DNA of 64,000 nucleotides from Candidatus Mycobacterium wuenschmannii (GTDB taxonomy: Bacteria > Actinomycetota > Actinomycetes > Mycobacteriales > Mycobacteriaceae), in contig NZ_CP126981.1 of assembly GCF_030252325.1 (NCBI RefSeq), positions 4,092,001 to 4,156,000 on the forward strand. The letters run 5' to 3'. The notes beneath the pieces are model-generated. The model was not told where the DNA came from. It ran no database searches and saw only the letters and a list, made by a program, of their open reading frames with translations. Both the position numbers and the translations under genes were made by a program. How positions within the stretch are numbered: the stretch's first letter is position 1; the number at the start of each line of letters is the position of its first letter. Shown piece after piece: positions 44,965-54,093 of this stretch.

Positions 44965-46191
44965 GTGAGCCAATCCCGTTACGCCCAGCTCTCCCGCGAA
45001 CAGCTTGCCGTGTTGCTTCCCGAGTTGCTGTTGATCGGGCAGATGATCGACCGCTCTGGCATGGCGTGGTGCATCCAAGAGTTCGGCCGTGAGGAGATGG
45101 TGCAGATCGCCATCGAGGAGTGGGCCGGCGCCAGCCCGATCTACACCCGGCGCATGCAGCGGGCGCTCAACTACGAAGGTGTCGACGTACCAACGATTTT
45201 CAAGGGCCTGCAGCTCGATATCGGTGCGCCACCCCAATTCATGGACTTTCGCTACACCATTCACGACCGATGGCACGGCGAGTTCCACCTCGACCACTGC
45301 GGGGCGCTGCTCGACGTCGAGCCGATGGGTCACGACTACGTCTTCGGAATGTGTCACACCATCGAGGACCCGACCTTTGACGCCACCGCGGTGGCGACCA
45401 ACGCACGCGCGCAGGTCCGTCCCATCCACCGGCCGCCGCGGACCCCGGCGGACCGGAATCCGCATTGCGCCTGGACGGTGATCATCGACGAGTCGTATCC
45501 GCCGGTGGAGGGGATCCCGGCGCTGGACATCGTGGCCGAAACCCGGGCTGCGCATTGGGATCTCGATGCGATTGACCATTCGGACGAGGGTCGTGCCGAC
45601 TACTCGGGGCCGGTCGTGTCGGACTTCGACTTCGGTGCGTACTCGCACTCGGCGTTGGTGCGGATGGCCGACGAGGTCTGCCTGCAGATGCACCTGCTGT
45701 ATCTGTCGTTTGCGATCGCGGTGCGCGCGCGGGCGGGATCGAACATCGAACTGGCCGATTCCATCTGCACCCGCCAGCTGATCGGCGTCGCCGGCCTCGG
45801 CGCGGAGCGCATCCACCGCGCGCTCGATCTGCCGGCCGGAATTGACGGTGTGCGAAGGGTTCTCGAGTTGCATCCGCTGTTCAACCCGTCGGGCTACGTC
45901 GACGCCGAGGTGGGGGACGGGTTGACGATCCGTCGCTCGCCGGCTCATGACGACGCCGCCTGGATCTCGTTGTGCTCGCCGGATTCGATCCAGCCGCTGC
46001 AATCGATCGCAACCGCGATCGACCCGCGCGTCGAGGTTCGGGTCACCGGCTCGAGCACCGACTGGACGGTCGATCTCGCCGAGACCGATACTGCGACAAC
46101 GGAGCTGCCCGAGGTTGCGGTCGCCAAAGTCAGCGGCGGAGCGACCTTCCAGTTCCAGCCGCGCCAATCGCTGCCCCTGACCGTGGTCTGA
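44965..46191 (+). CDS. Conserved hypothetical protein (Rv0311-like)
   Basis: 408 residues from GTG; Rv0311 is 409. No known domain or membrane helix. Notable features: conserved His/Asp-rich centre (DFRYTIHDRWHGEFHLDHCGALLDVEPMGHDYVFGMCHTIEDPTFD) that could bind a metal or cofactor. In M. tuberculosis the order Rv0310c-Rv0311-Rv0312-Rv0313 is kept; here the kinase and TetR genes are inserted between Rv0310c and Rv0311. Confidence 0.8.
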   Translation: MSQSRYAQLSREQLAVLLPELLLIGQMIDRSGMAWCIQEFGREEMVQIAIEEWAGASPIYTRRMQRALNYEGVDVPTIFKGLQLDIGAPPQFMDFRYTIHDRWHGEFHLDHCGALLDVEPMGHDYVFGMCHTIEDPTFDATAVATNARAQVRPIHRPPRTPADRNPHCAWTVIIDESYPPVEGIPALDIVAETRAAHWDLDAIDHSDEGRADYSGPVVSDFDFGAYSHSALVRMADEVCLQMHLLYLSFAIAVRARAGSNIELADSICTRQLIGVAGLGAERIHRALDLPAGIDGVRRVLELHPLFNPSGYVDAEVGDGLTIRRSPAHDDAAWISLCSPDSIQPLQSIATAIDPRVEVRVTGSSTDWTVDLAETDTATTELPEVAVAKVSGGATFQFQPRQSLPLTVV

Positions 46192-46345
46192 CCCGGGCCA
46201 CTCTGTCAAGGCGTCCGCCTGTCTCACTTCGGTGACGCAACCGCATCGACCGGATACCGATGATGTTGTGGCCGATGGTCGTAGCGCGACCCGCCGTTAT
46301 CGTTGACGCTGGCCACCGAACGCTGTCAACGAAAGTATTTGAGTT

Positions 46346-48367
46346 ATGTATGACCCGTTGGGGTTATCGATCGGGACCACAAACTTAGTCGCGGTCCGCA
46401 ACGGTAATCCGCCTGTGTCGCGACGCGCTGTGCTGACGGTTTTCCCGGACCGCGCGCCGGAACTCGGTGTGCCCGAAGATAATCCGGACGACGAAGACAC
46501 CGGCACGCTGATGACGGGATTCGTCGAGCAGATCGGTGGGTCGAAAACCCTGAAATCCGCGGACGGTTCGGTCCACGATCCGTCGCTGCTGCTGGTTGAA
46601 GCCCTCGACGCGTTGATCGCCGAGGCCGGCGGCGAGGCGGCCACGTCGAACATCACCATGGCCGTGCCCGCGCACTGGGGTACGGAGGCGTTGCGGGGGA
46701 TGCAGGAAGCGCTCAACACCCATCCCGAGTTCGTCCACGGTGGCATCGCGCCGCGCCTGGTTCCGGATTCCGTTGCCGCGCTGACCGCGTTGAACTCCGA
46801 CTCCCGCCTGCCCGCCAAGGGCGTTGTCGCGCTGCTGGATTTCGGTGGCGGTGGCACCAGCATCACGCTCGCAGACGCCGCCTCCGACTTCACGCCGATC
46901 GCGGACACGTTGCGCTATCAGGACTTCTCCGGGGACCTGCTGGACGAGGCGCTGATGGCGCACGCGCTGGACAACGCGGGCCGCAGCCTCGACCCGACCG
47001 GCACCGCAGTCGCCGGACAATTCGCCGGTCTCCGTGAGGAATGCCGGCTGGCCAAGGAGCGGCTGTCCATCGCGGACACCACCGAGCTCGCACTCGACCT
47101 GCCCGGTCGGCGCGCCCGGCTGGAGATCAGCCGGGCCGAGTTCGACGACCTGATCGAGGAACGCCTGGACGGTCTGTTCACCGCGTTCGACGACATGTTG
47201 CGCCGCAACAGGATTCGTAGCAAAGATCTTGCGGCCGTGGCGATGGCCGGCGGCACGGCAAAGATTCCCGTTGTCGCCCAGCGTGTTTCGTCGCACACCA
47301 AGGCGTCCGTGATCACCGCCATGCAACCCGGACTCGCGACGGCCGTGGGCGCGGTCAAGCTCTCGGCCCGCCAACCGGTCGAGCAGCGCGACGGCGAGCG
47401 CGAAGAGACGACGATGTCGACCCTGGTCGGCGCGTCGACCGGCGGTTTCGCCACCATCACCAGCGGCGTGGCCACGACCGGTCGCAGCATCGCCCCCACC
47501 GACGCGCTCGGCACATCCACCGGGACGTTCGGCGCCTCCACGGGCACCTTCGACATCCCCACCGCCGGTGCGTTGTTCGACGACCCGTCTGAGCGCCTGA
47601 CCGAGCTGGCCTGGTCGCAGGCCGACGACGCCGACGACGAGCCGGTGGTCTACACCGGCGAGCCGTACGACACCGACGAGGACCGCTCGACGCCATCGCA
47701 GCTGCTGCAGGTGCCCAGGTACGCGCCGGTCGAGCCGGTCCGGACGCGCGGCCGGCGGCTGCCGCAGCTGTTCCTCGGCCTCGCCGCGCTGGTGTCGATG
47801 ATCGCGATCGGCGGCGTGGCCTTCACGCTGACCGGCAGCGATCACGCCCCGACCGTGCCCAGTAGCACCCCGGCGCCGCCGCCACCGCCGGTGAGCTCGC
47901 AGCTCCCGTCGCCGAGTCTGGCGCCGCCACCCAGCAGCGAGGCGCCACCGCCCCCGCCGCCACCGACCGAAGCCCCGCCACCGCCGCCCCCGGTCCAGAC
48001 GGTGACCGAGACCTACACCCCGCCCCCGCCGCCGAAGCCCACGCAGCAGGCGACGACCACCGTGCCGCAGCCGACCACCACGACGCCGCAGGTGGCGAGC
48101 ACGACCCCGAGCACCACCCCGCCTCCGCCGCCACCGCCGTCGTCGAGCACGCCGTCGCAGCCGGCGATGACGACGACGTACCTCAACCTGCCGTTCGTGC
48201 CGGTGCCGATCCCGGTGCAGGTCCCCGAGGGCCAGCAGCCGCAGCAGCCGCAGAACCAGTATCCGCAGCAGAATCCCTATCAGCAGGGCCCCTACCAGCA
48301 GAATCCGTACCAGCAGAGCCCCTACGGGCCGCAGTACTCCTACCCGAATCCGGGGTACGGCTACTAG
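46346..48367 (+). CDS. Hsp70-like membrane protein with Pro/Gln-rich tail (Rv0312-like)
   Basis: 673 residues. The N-terminal part (about 1-350) is an actin/Hsp70-type ATPase fold: phosphate 1 loop LGLSIGTTN, phosphate 2 LLDFGGGGTSIT and adenosine motif AMAGGTAKIP. A membrane helix follows (about 475-497, LFLGLAALVSMIAIGGVAFTL). The outer part is a proline-rich region and a C-terminal QNPYQQ/GPYQQ repeat. Rv0312 has the same plan. Probably a cytosolic ATPase coupled to an external, cell-wall-facing domain; the function is unknown. Confidence 0.85.
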   Translation: MYDPLGLSIGTTNLVAVRNGNPPVSRRAVLTVFPDRAPELGVPEDNPDDEDTGTLMTGFVEQIGGSKTLKSADGSVHDPSLLLVEALDALIAEAGGEAATSNITMAVPAHWGTEALRGMQEALNTHPEFVHGGIAPRLVPDSVAALTALNSDSRLPAKGVVALLDFGGGGTSITLADAASDFTPIADTLRYQDFSGDLLDEALMAHALDNAGRSLDPTGTAVAGQFAGLREECRLAKERLSIADTTELALDLPGRRARLEISRAEFDDLIEERLDGLFTAFDDMLRRNRIRSKDLAAVAMAGGTAKIPVVAQRVSSHTKASVITAMQPGLATAVGAVKLSARQPVEQRDGEREETTMSTLVGASTGGFATITSGVATTGRSIAPTDALGTSTGTFGASTGTFDIPTAGALFDDPSERLTELAWSQADDADDEPVVYTGEPYDTDEDRSTPSQLLQVPRYAPVEPVRTRGRRLPQLFLGLAALVSMIAIGGVAFTLTGSDHAPTVPSSTPAPPPPPVSSQLPSPSLAPPPSSEAPPPPPPPTEAPPPPPPVQTVTETYTPPPPPKPTQQATTTVPQPTTTTPQVASTTPSTTPPPPPPPSSSTPSQPAMTTTYLNLPFVPVPIPVQVPEGQQPQQPQNQYPQQNPYQQGPYQQNPYQQSPYGPQYSYPNPGYGY

Positions 48368-48433
48368 GACGTGGCGCGCGCGGGCCGAAATGCGCACACT
48401 GGTTGTACTCGGTTGAGCTGCCAGGAGGCCGCA

Positions 48434-48817
48434 ATGAACGATAAGGGTCCTTTCGGGTTCGAGCCGGAAGACTTCGAGCACGTGATCCGCGACGCGACCG
48501 AGGGGTTGCGCGACGCGTTCGAGGGCGTCGGCCGGTTCTTCACCTTCCCCGGCGACCGGTCGGGGTGGTCGTCGGTCTTCGAAGACCTCGCGCGGCGTAC
48601 CCGGACCCGGCCGGAAACCGCCGGCGAGGCAGGCGACGGGGTGTGGGCGATCTACACCGTGAGTGCGGACGGCGGTGCCCGCGTCGAAGAGGTGTACGCC
48701 ACCGAGCTCGACGCGTTGCGGGCGAACCAGAGCAACACCGACGTGACACGCAAGGTCCGTTTCCTGCCCTACGGCATCGCGGTCAGCGTCCTCGACGGTT
48801 CCGACGAGACGGCCTAA
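48434..48817 (+). CDS. Conserved hypothetical protein (Rv0313-like)
   Basis: 127 residues; Rv0313 is 128. Start ATG at 48434, with CAGGAGG upstream at 48421-48427. Two parts: N-terminal FEPEDFEHVIRDATEGLRDAFEGVGRFF and C-terminal GDGVWAIYTVSADGGARVEEVYATELDALRANQ. It follows the Hsp70-like gene by 66 bases, matching M. tuberculosis order. Function unknown. Confidence 0.8.
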   Translation: MNDKGPFGFEPEDFEHVIRDATEGLRDAFEGVGRFFTFPGDRSGWSSVFEDLARRTRTRPETAGEAGDGVWAIYTVSADGGARVEEVYATELDALRANQSNTDVTRKVRFLPYGIAVSVLDGSDETA

Positions 48818-48862
48818 GCAGTCGTTTCGGCACGTCCGCGTTCTTTACGCAACAATGGGCCC

Positions 48863-49570
48863 ATGTCCCTCAGCCAGTTCGGCCGTGCCCTTTTCGCAGG
48901 ATTGACAATCGTCGGCGGGGTGTCGACCGCCCCAGCGGCGATCGCCTCCGCCCAGCCCTGTCCCGACGTCGAGGCGGTGTTCGCCCGCGGCACCAGCGAG
49001 CCACCGGGCGTCGGTGGCATCGGTCAGCCGTTTGTCGACCAACTGCGCACCGCGATCGGCCCGAAGTCGCTGGACGTCTACCCGGTCAGTTACGAGGCCA
49101 GCAGCAACTTCAACGACCGCATCGAATTCGCCCGCAGCGTGGTCGACGGAATCACCGATGCCAGCAACCACATCGAAGCCACCGCGGCGAACTGTCCCAA
49201 GACCCGGATCGTGCTCGGTGGCTACTCCCAGGGCGCGGTCGTCGCGGGCTTCACGACGTCGGCGTCCGTGCCGGACTCGGTTCCCGCGGAGTACCGCTCG
49301 TTCCTGCCGAAGCCGATGCCGCCTGAGGTCGCCAATCACGTTGCAGCGGTGGTCCTGTTCGGCAAGCCCTCGGCGCAATGGCTACAGAACTACGGGGCGC
49401 CCGTCGTCACGATCGGTCCGCTCTACGCGCCGAAGACCGATGACTTGTGCGCCGACGGCGACACCATCTGCAACGGCGACCCCGGCGGGCTGCCCAGCTT
49501 CGCGCACACCACCTACCCGGCGAACGGAATGACCCAGCAGGGCGCCGATTTCGCGGCCAGTCACCTGTAG
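48863..49570 (+). CDS. Secreted cutinase-family esterase
   Basis: 235 residues: signal peptide (1 to about 30, ending IASAQ), then alpha/beta-hydrolase of the cutinase-like family. The nucleophile is Ser122 in GGYSQGA, the Asp lies in DLCADGDTICNGDP, and the His is in FAHTTYP. Two disulfides are likely (PCPDVEAVF with NCPKTR, and DDLC with TIC). Mycobacterial members hydrolyse lipid esters or phospholipids; specificity unknown. Expected to act in the cell envelope or outside. Confidence 0.9.
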   Translation: MSLSQFGRALFAGLTIVGGVSTAPAAIASAQPCPDVEAVFARGTSEPPGVGGIGQPFVDQLRTAIGPKSLDVYPVSYEASSNFNDRIEFARSVVDGITDASNHIEATAANCPKTRIVLGGYSQGAVVAGFTTSASVPDSVPAEYRSFLPKPMPPEVANHVAAVVLFGKPSAQWLQNYGAPVVTIGPLYAPKTDDLCADGDTICNGDPGGLPSFAHTTYPANGMTQQGADFAASHL

Positions 49571-49573
49571 CGG

Positions 49574-50542
49574 TCAGTCGGGCTGGCTCGCCATGATCGT
49601 GGCGAACAACTCGGCCATCTCGTCACCCGGCCCACCGGGCACCGAATAGCCCGTCTCGTCGCGGATTTCGGCTATGTGGTCGCGGACCTGCTCCACCGAG
49701 AGCGCCGGATCGAAGAAGCCTTTGGTCCGGGCGATGAAGAATCGGGAGACGTGGCCGGCGCCGACTGTGTAGATCTCTCCGGACACCGGGCAGTCCCGAT
49801 GAGTCAGAAACGCGGCCACCGGCGCGACCAGTGCGGGGTCGAGCTTCTGAAGGTATTGCGCCACAAGGTCGTCGAGGATCGCTTGGGCTGCCGCGTCTTC
49901 CGGCTGGCCCGCCTTCTCCACGGACTGCGCCAGCATCCGGGTGTAGGCGATCGGGGCGATCGCGTTGACCTTGATGTCGTGGTTGGCGCCTTCGGCGGCG
50001 AGTACCCGGGTCAGGCCGACCAGCCCCGTCTTGGCCGCGCCGTAGTTGCTCATCCGTTCGGCGCCCAGCAGCCCGGCGGCCGAGCAGGTGTTCAGGATGC
50101 GTCCGTATCCCCGCTCGCGCATGAGCTTCCAGGCGGGCCGGCTCACGTTGAACGCGCCCTTGAGGTGCACGTCCACCAGTGGATCGAGGCGGTCGGCGGT
50201 GATCTCCTCGAACGGCCCGTCACGCACGATGCCGGCGTTGTTGATCACGATGTCCACTCGACCCCACGCCTCCAGGGCCGTGTCGATAATCGCCTGCCCG
50301 CCTTCGGAAGTGGCGACGCTGTGGGTGTCGGCGACCGCCTCACCGCCGTGCCGACGGACTTCCTCGACGGCCGCGGACGCCGCGCCGGTGTTCGAGCCCG
50401 AACCCGTCACCGCTCCGCCGGTGTCGTTGACGACGATCCGGGCACCGCGCGATGCCAGCAGCAACGCGTACTGCAGGCCCAAACCGCCACCGGCGCCAGT
50501 GATCACCGCGACCTGGTCGTCGAACCGCATGTCGTTGCTCAC
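49574..50542 (-). CDS. Short-chain dehydrogenase/reductase
   Basis: 322 residues from GTG 50542, which overlaps the P450 stop by four bases (GTGA); ATG 50530 is an alternative. The NAD(P) motif is VITGAGGGLGLQYALLLA, NNAGIV follows, and the active-site YGAAK (YxxxK) has the upstream Ser in NTCSAAG. The C-terminal extension (about 255-318) and overall pattern resemble the dehydrogenase part of 17-beta-HSD4-type or steroid/beta-oxidation reductases. Acts in the cytosol on a 3-hydroxyacyl-CoA or steroid-type substrate, likely working with the P450. Confidence 0.88.
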   Translation of the reverse strand: MSNDMRFDDQVAVITGAGGGLGLQYALLLASRGARIVVNDTGGAVTGSGSNTGAASAAVEEVRRHGGEAVADTHSVATSEGGQAIIDTALEAWGRVDIVINNAGIVRDGPFEEITADRLDPLVDVHLKGAFNVSRPAWKLMRERGYGRILNTCSAAGLLGAERMSNYGAAKTGLVGLTRVLAAEGANHDIKVNAIAPIAYTRMLAQSVEKAGQPEDAAAQAILDDLVAQYLQKLDPALVAPVAAFLTHRDCPVSGEIYTVGAGHVSRFFIARTKGFFDPALSVEQVRDHIAEIRDETGYSVPGGPGDEMAELFATIMASQPD

Positions 50543-51747
50543 CAGGTGACCGGCAAGGTTTTCATGCCGTAGATGTCGGCGTCCTTGAAGCTCAGTTCGT
50601 CGGCCGGTACCGCAAGTCGCAGCCCGGGCAGCCGGCGCGCCAGCGTGGAGAACGCCACCTGCATCTCGACCCTGGCCAGGTTGGCCCCGATGCACTGATG
50701 TGTTCCGTATCCGAAACCCAAGTGCCCGCGGACATTCCGCTGGATGTCGAACTTCTCGGGATCGGCGGCGAATGCGGTGTCCCAGTTGCCCGCGGGCAGG
50801 TTCATCAGCACCCGCTCCCCGGCCCGGATCAATTGGCCACCGAGCGTCAGGTCCTCGAGGGCGATGCGGTCCACCTGCGCGTGCACGATGCTCAGGTATC
50901 GCATCAGCTCCTCGACCACGCGGCCGATGACCGCGTTGTCGTCGGCCTCGCCGAGTGTCTGGAATGCGTCCGGATTTTCAAGCAGCGCAACGGTTCCCAA
51001 CGAGATCATATTGGCCGTGGTTTCGTGGCCCGCCTGCATCATGATCACGGCGTTGACCGCAACGGTGTCGCGGGTGAGTTGGCCGGTCGCGACGTAGTCG
51101 GTCAGCAGGCGGCTGATCAGGTCGTCGCCCGGGTCACGCTCCTTGCGCGCCACCAACTGCTGAATGTAGGCGTACATCTCGCCGAAGCCCCGGACCCGTT
51201 GCTCCTCGGTCGAGTTGACGTCGAGGCCGGCCGCGGTGTTGTGCTGGAACAGTTCGAGGTCTTCGGTCGGGACGCCGAGCAGCAAGGCGATCACCAGAGA
51301 CGGCACCGGCAACGCGAAGTCGCGCACGATCTCTGCCGGCGGTCCGGTCTCGATCATGGCGTTCAGGTAATGGTCGACCAGGTCCTGAATCTGCGGCCGC
51401 ATGGCCTCGCAGCGCCGAAAGGTGAACTGGCTCGTCATCATCCGGCGCAGTCGATGGTGCTCGGGGTCGTCGATGCGCGCGAAGACCACCGGCGCGCTCT
51501 CGTCGTCCGACGGCGTCGCCAGGTCTGGAAGCGTCTGGGCGGAAAGCCGCGGGTCGACCAACGCGGCCCGGATGTCCTGATAACGGCTGACGCTCCAGAC
51601 GGTCTGGCCGTTCCAGGTCGCCCGCCGCAGGCCCGGTTCGTCGCGCCAGCTTTCGAATTCCGCGGGTGGTGCCAGGGGGCATCCCGCGGCGCGTCGCATC
51701 GGAATCACAGGTAGTTCAGAGGTGGTTGAGGTCACCGGCGTTCCCAT
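50539..51747 (-). CDS. Cytochrome P450
   Basis: About 402 residues from ATG 51747. I-helix AGHETTANMI, ExxR EELMRYLS and haem-ligand Cys in FGYGTHQCIGANLARVE are all present. It looks like a soluble class I P450 of the CYP105/107-like bacterial type (subfamily not assigned). It is co-transcribed with the SDR and divergent from a TetR. The in-frame extension upstream to 51804 lies inside the operator region and is rejected. Confidence 0.9.
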   Translation of the reverse strand: MGTPVTSTTSELPVIPMRRAAGCPLAPPAEFESWRDEPGLRRATWNGQTVWSVSRYQDIRAALVDPRLSAQTLPDLATPSDDESAPVVFARIDDPEHHRLRRMMTSQFTFRRCEAMRPQIQDLVDHYLNAMIETGPPAEIVRDFALPVPSLVIALLLGVPTEDLELFQHNTAAGLDVNSTEEQRVRGFGEMYAYIQQLVARKERDPGDDLISRLLTDYVATGQLTRDTVAVNAVIMMQAGHETTANMISLGTVALLENPDAFQTLGEADDNAVIGRVVEELMRYLSIVHAQVDRIALEDLTLGGQLIRAGERVLMNLPAGNWDTAFAADPEKFDIQRNVRGHLGFGYGTHQCIGANLARVEMQVAFSTLARRLPGLRLAVPADELSFKDADIYGMKTLPVTW

Positions 51748-51749
51748 AA

Positions 51750-51813
51750 GTGTCAGTTGGCTGCCAATTGCACCGAGCGTAAAACTCGATTTAATGGCAG
51801 TCAACTGTCAGTT
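51750..51813. promoter_or_regulatory. Paired TGTCAGTT operators between P450 and TetR
   Basis: TGTCAGTT occurs at 51751-51758 and at 51806-51813. The second is part of the perfect palindrome AACTGTCAGTT. TCAGTTGGCTGCC near 51753 and GGCAGTCAACTGT near 51797 are inverted copies matching at 11 of 13 positions. The layout suits TetR dimers on two sites between the divergent genes. Confidence 0.5.
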
Positions 51814-51824
51814 AGGCTGGTGTG

Positions 51825-52454
51825 ATGACCGCGGTATCCGACCGGCCGTTGCGCGCTGACGCCGCGCGCAATGCCGAACGGATTCTGCGCGCGACCCGCG
51901 AGGTCTACGGCGAACTCGGGCCGGAGGCGCCGATCGAGGCGGTCGCTCGTCGTGCCGGTGTCGGCGAGCGCACGCTGTATCGGCGATTTCCGGGCAAGGC
52001 CGAGCTAGTCCGGGCCGCGCTCGACCAGTGCATCGCGGAAGACCTCACGCCGACGATCGCCGCGGCCCGCGCGGCCACCGACCCGCTCGAGGGCTTGGCT
52101 CGGCTGATCGACGCGGCCATCTCGCTGGGCGCCCGCGAACACAACCTGCTGACGGCCGCCCGCCGGGCCGGATCCCTGACGTCGGACGTGTCGACCGACG
52201 TCATCGAGGCGCTCAGCGAACTGGCCGAACGCGGCCAGCGGGCCGGCGTCCTCCGGTCTGATCTGGCCGCCGCCGACCTGCCACGCATTCTTGCGATGTT
52301 GTACAGCGTGCTGCAGACGATGGACGCCGGCAGCGACGGGTGGCGTCGCTACGTTGCGCTCATGCTGGACTCGATATCCGCAGGTGAGAGGCATCCGTTG
52401 CCCCCGGTGGCCACGCTGCGCTTCGACGCGGAATCGAGCAGCTGGCCGATGTGA
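51825..52454 (+). CDS. TetR-family transcriptional regulator
   Basis: 209 residues from ATG 51825 (in-frame GTG one codon earlier). The helix-turn-helix APIEAVARRAGVGERTLYRRFPGKAELVRAAL lies at about 37-68. Divergent from the P450-SDR pair, which it probably represses through the TGTCAGTT sites. Confidence 0.87.
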   Translation: MTAVSDRPLRADAARNAERILRATREVYGELGPEAPIEAVARRAGVGERTLYRRFPGKAELVRAALDQCIAEDLTPTIAAARAATDPLEGLARLIDAAISLGAREHNLLTAARRAGSLTSDVSTDVIEALSELAERGQRAGVLRSDLAAADLPRILAMLYSVLQTMDAGSDGWRRYVALMLDSISAGERHPLPPVATLRFDAESSSWPM

Positions 52455-52524
52455 GCGCGGCGTCTCACCTGCGGCGCCGTTACCTGATCGTGACTAATTC
52501 GCGATTTCCTCGTAAGCTGCTGCC

Positions 52525-53205
52525 GTGAGTCGTCACAAGTTAGCCAGCGCTGGGCGAAAATCGCCGGCTGCGATGGCTGCGGTCATAGCCCCGGCCGCCA
52601 TCATCTTTGCCCTCGGCGGCAGCGCCCATGCCGAGGGCCACCACGGCGCGACCGACGTGCCGGCTGACGATGCCGGGCCGTGCTGCCACCTGCAGATGAC
52701 GGCGGCAATGCCGATGGCGTCGTCGTGGTCGGCCTCCGCCGTGCAGGGGCCCGACGCACCCGTCGAGACGGCGTCGGCCACGCGCGCGTCGCGCTGGCAC
52801 GTCGCCTCCAAGAACGCCCCGCAGGTACTGGTCGCCGACATCGCGTCGGAGCGCGGTCTACAGGTCAAGACGATCCTGGTGGCCCGCACCATCAGCGCCA
52901 TCTTCCCCGAGATCAAGAACATCGGCGGTGTCCGTCCGGACGCGCTTCGTTGGCATCCGCAAGGTCTGGCCCTCGACGTGATGATCCCCAACCCGTCCAG
53001 TTCCGCCGGCATCGCCCTGGGTAACGAGATCGTGTCGTTCGCGCTCAAGAACGCGAAGAAGTTCGATCTGCAGGACTGCATTTGGCGCGGCACCTACTAC
53101 ACGCCCAGCGGCCCCTCTGGATCGGGCTACGGCCACTACGACCACGTGCACATCACCACGCACGGCGGGGGATACCCCAAGGGTGGCGAGGTCTACGTTC
53201 GCTAA
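52525..53205 (+). CDS. Exported protein with ARB_07466-like C-terminal domain (Rv0320-like)
   Basis: 226 residues. Signal peptide/anchor at residues about 14-37 (AMAAVIAPAAIIFALGGSAHA), then a low-complexity part. The C-terminal domain (about 100-226) includes VRPDALRWHPQGLALDVMIPNP and YGHYDHVHITTHGGG, the His/Asp pattern of the ARB_07466-like family seen in several mycobacterial exported, peptidoglycan-associated proteins. The GLALDVM / DHVH arrangement resembles D-Ala-D-Ala carboxypeptidase-type metal sites, so a cell-wall role is possible. Confidence 0.75.
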   Translation: MSRHKLASAGRKSPAAMAAVIAPAAIIFALGGSAHAEGHHGATDVPADDAGPCCHLQMTAAMPMASSWSASAVQGPDAPVETASATRASRWHVASKNAPQVLVADIASERGLQVKTILVARTISAIFPEIKNIGGVRPDALRWHPQGLALDVMIPNPSSSAGIALGNEIVSFALKNAKKFDLQDCIWRGTYYTPSGPSGSGYGHYDHVHITTHGGGYPKGGEVYVR

Positions 53206-53512
53206 ACCCCGGGCCCGCAAGGCCCTTCGATGCCGAATTGTGATGTCTCGATTCAAACATCAAGTCTTGGTGCGGTTTTCGCGCGCTGACTATCATCACT
53301 AGGCGTTCTTCGTTCACAGTTCAGCGCTGTTGGCAGGGGCCGGAGTCCAATAAACCGGATGAAACGTCTCTATTTGGAAACGGTCGCGTGTGGCGTGGTG
53401 CGTGTTGAACACGGGTCCATTAGAAATGACTTGGCCGAGAGAAGATCGGCTCTGTGTGTAAGCACTGATTGATCTGCGGGCTCCGCCCGGGCGTGGAAGA
53501 GAGTTGACGTCG
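53206..53512. other. Intergenic region, nothing recognised
   Basis: About 300 bases without a convincing gene or RNA. Only short imperfect stems are visible (for example GGGCC-CGCAA-GGCCC near 53212). It likely holds the promoter and leader of the next gene. Confidence 0.5.
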
Positions 53513-54022
53513 ATGACAGCCTTCGACCGATTCAGCATCAAAGTTGTTGCCGGCGTTGGGCTCTGCGGTGCTGCGATAGCACTGAGCCCAGCCGCGGTGG
53601 CCGCTCCGTGGAAATCGGGTGGTGCCGCGTGCATGTACGGATCGGCCGGCGAGGTCGGTGCGCCGGCGGCCGCGGGTGCCGGCGCCGGTGCCGCCGGTGC
53701 CGCCGGTGCCGGTTGTGCCGGTGCGCCGATCGCGGACATGGCCGGCGCTCCCGTCGCGGCGCTGCCGGTCGGTGCGCCCATCCCCGCCGGTGCGCCGGTT
53801 CCGGGTGGGTTGCCGTTCCCGGCCGGAGCACCGGTGCCCGCCGGAGCCCCACTGCCCGTTGCTGTTCCGGCCGGCGCCCCGCTGATCGCGCTGGGCGGAG
53901 TTGCCGGTGCGCCGATCGCGGACATGGCCGGTGTCGCCGGTGGCAAGGGTGCGCCGGTGGGCGTTGCGCCGACGACCGGCCCACAGGCCGGCGAGCCGCT
54001 ACCGGCCGGCCCCACCGGATAA
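53513..54022 (+). CDS. Exported Gly/Ala/Pro-rich repeat protein
   Basis: 169 residues from ATG 53513, with GGAAGAG upstream. Signal peptide at about 1-31 (ends PAAVAA). The mature part is low-complexity: GAPIADMAGAP appears twice, and PAGAPVP/PAGAPLP units repeat. Two cysteines (AACMYG, GAGCAG) may form a disulfide. No domain is recognised; a cell-wall-located structural role is possible. A rho-independent terminator follows. Confidence 0.7.
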   Translation: MTAFDRFSIKVVAGVGLCGAAIALSPAAVAAPWKSGGAACMYGSAGEVGAPAAAGAGAGAAGAAGAGCAGAPIADMAGAPVAALPVGAPIPAGAPVPGGLPFPAGAPVPAGAPLPVAVPAGAPLIALGGVAGAPIADMAGVAGGKGAPVGVAPTTGPQAGEPLPAGPTG

Positions 54023-54034
54023 GACGACAAGAAG

Positions 54035-54066
54035 AAGCCCCCCCGTGTCAAGCCGGGGGCTTTTTC
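54035..54066 (+). terminator. Rho-independent terminator
   Basis: AAGCCCCC and GGGGGCTT form the stem, followed by TTTTT at 54061-54065. It ends the upstream repeat-protein gene and also lies just downstream of the convergent L,D-transpeptidase. Confidence 0.8.
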
Positions 54067-54093
54067 TTGTATCGACCTAAGGCGTTGTGCGCC

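Noticed and set aside
47860..48340. Low-complexity CCGCC/CAGCAG tract considered as a non-coding repeat array
   Set aside because: It encodes the proline-rich and QNPYQQ tail of the Rv0312-like protein in an uninterrupted frame.
46385..48481. 698-codon minus-strand frame opposite the Hsp70-like gene
   Set aside because: Arg/Gly-rich nonsense composition, antisense to a gene with clear ATPase motifs.
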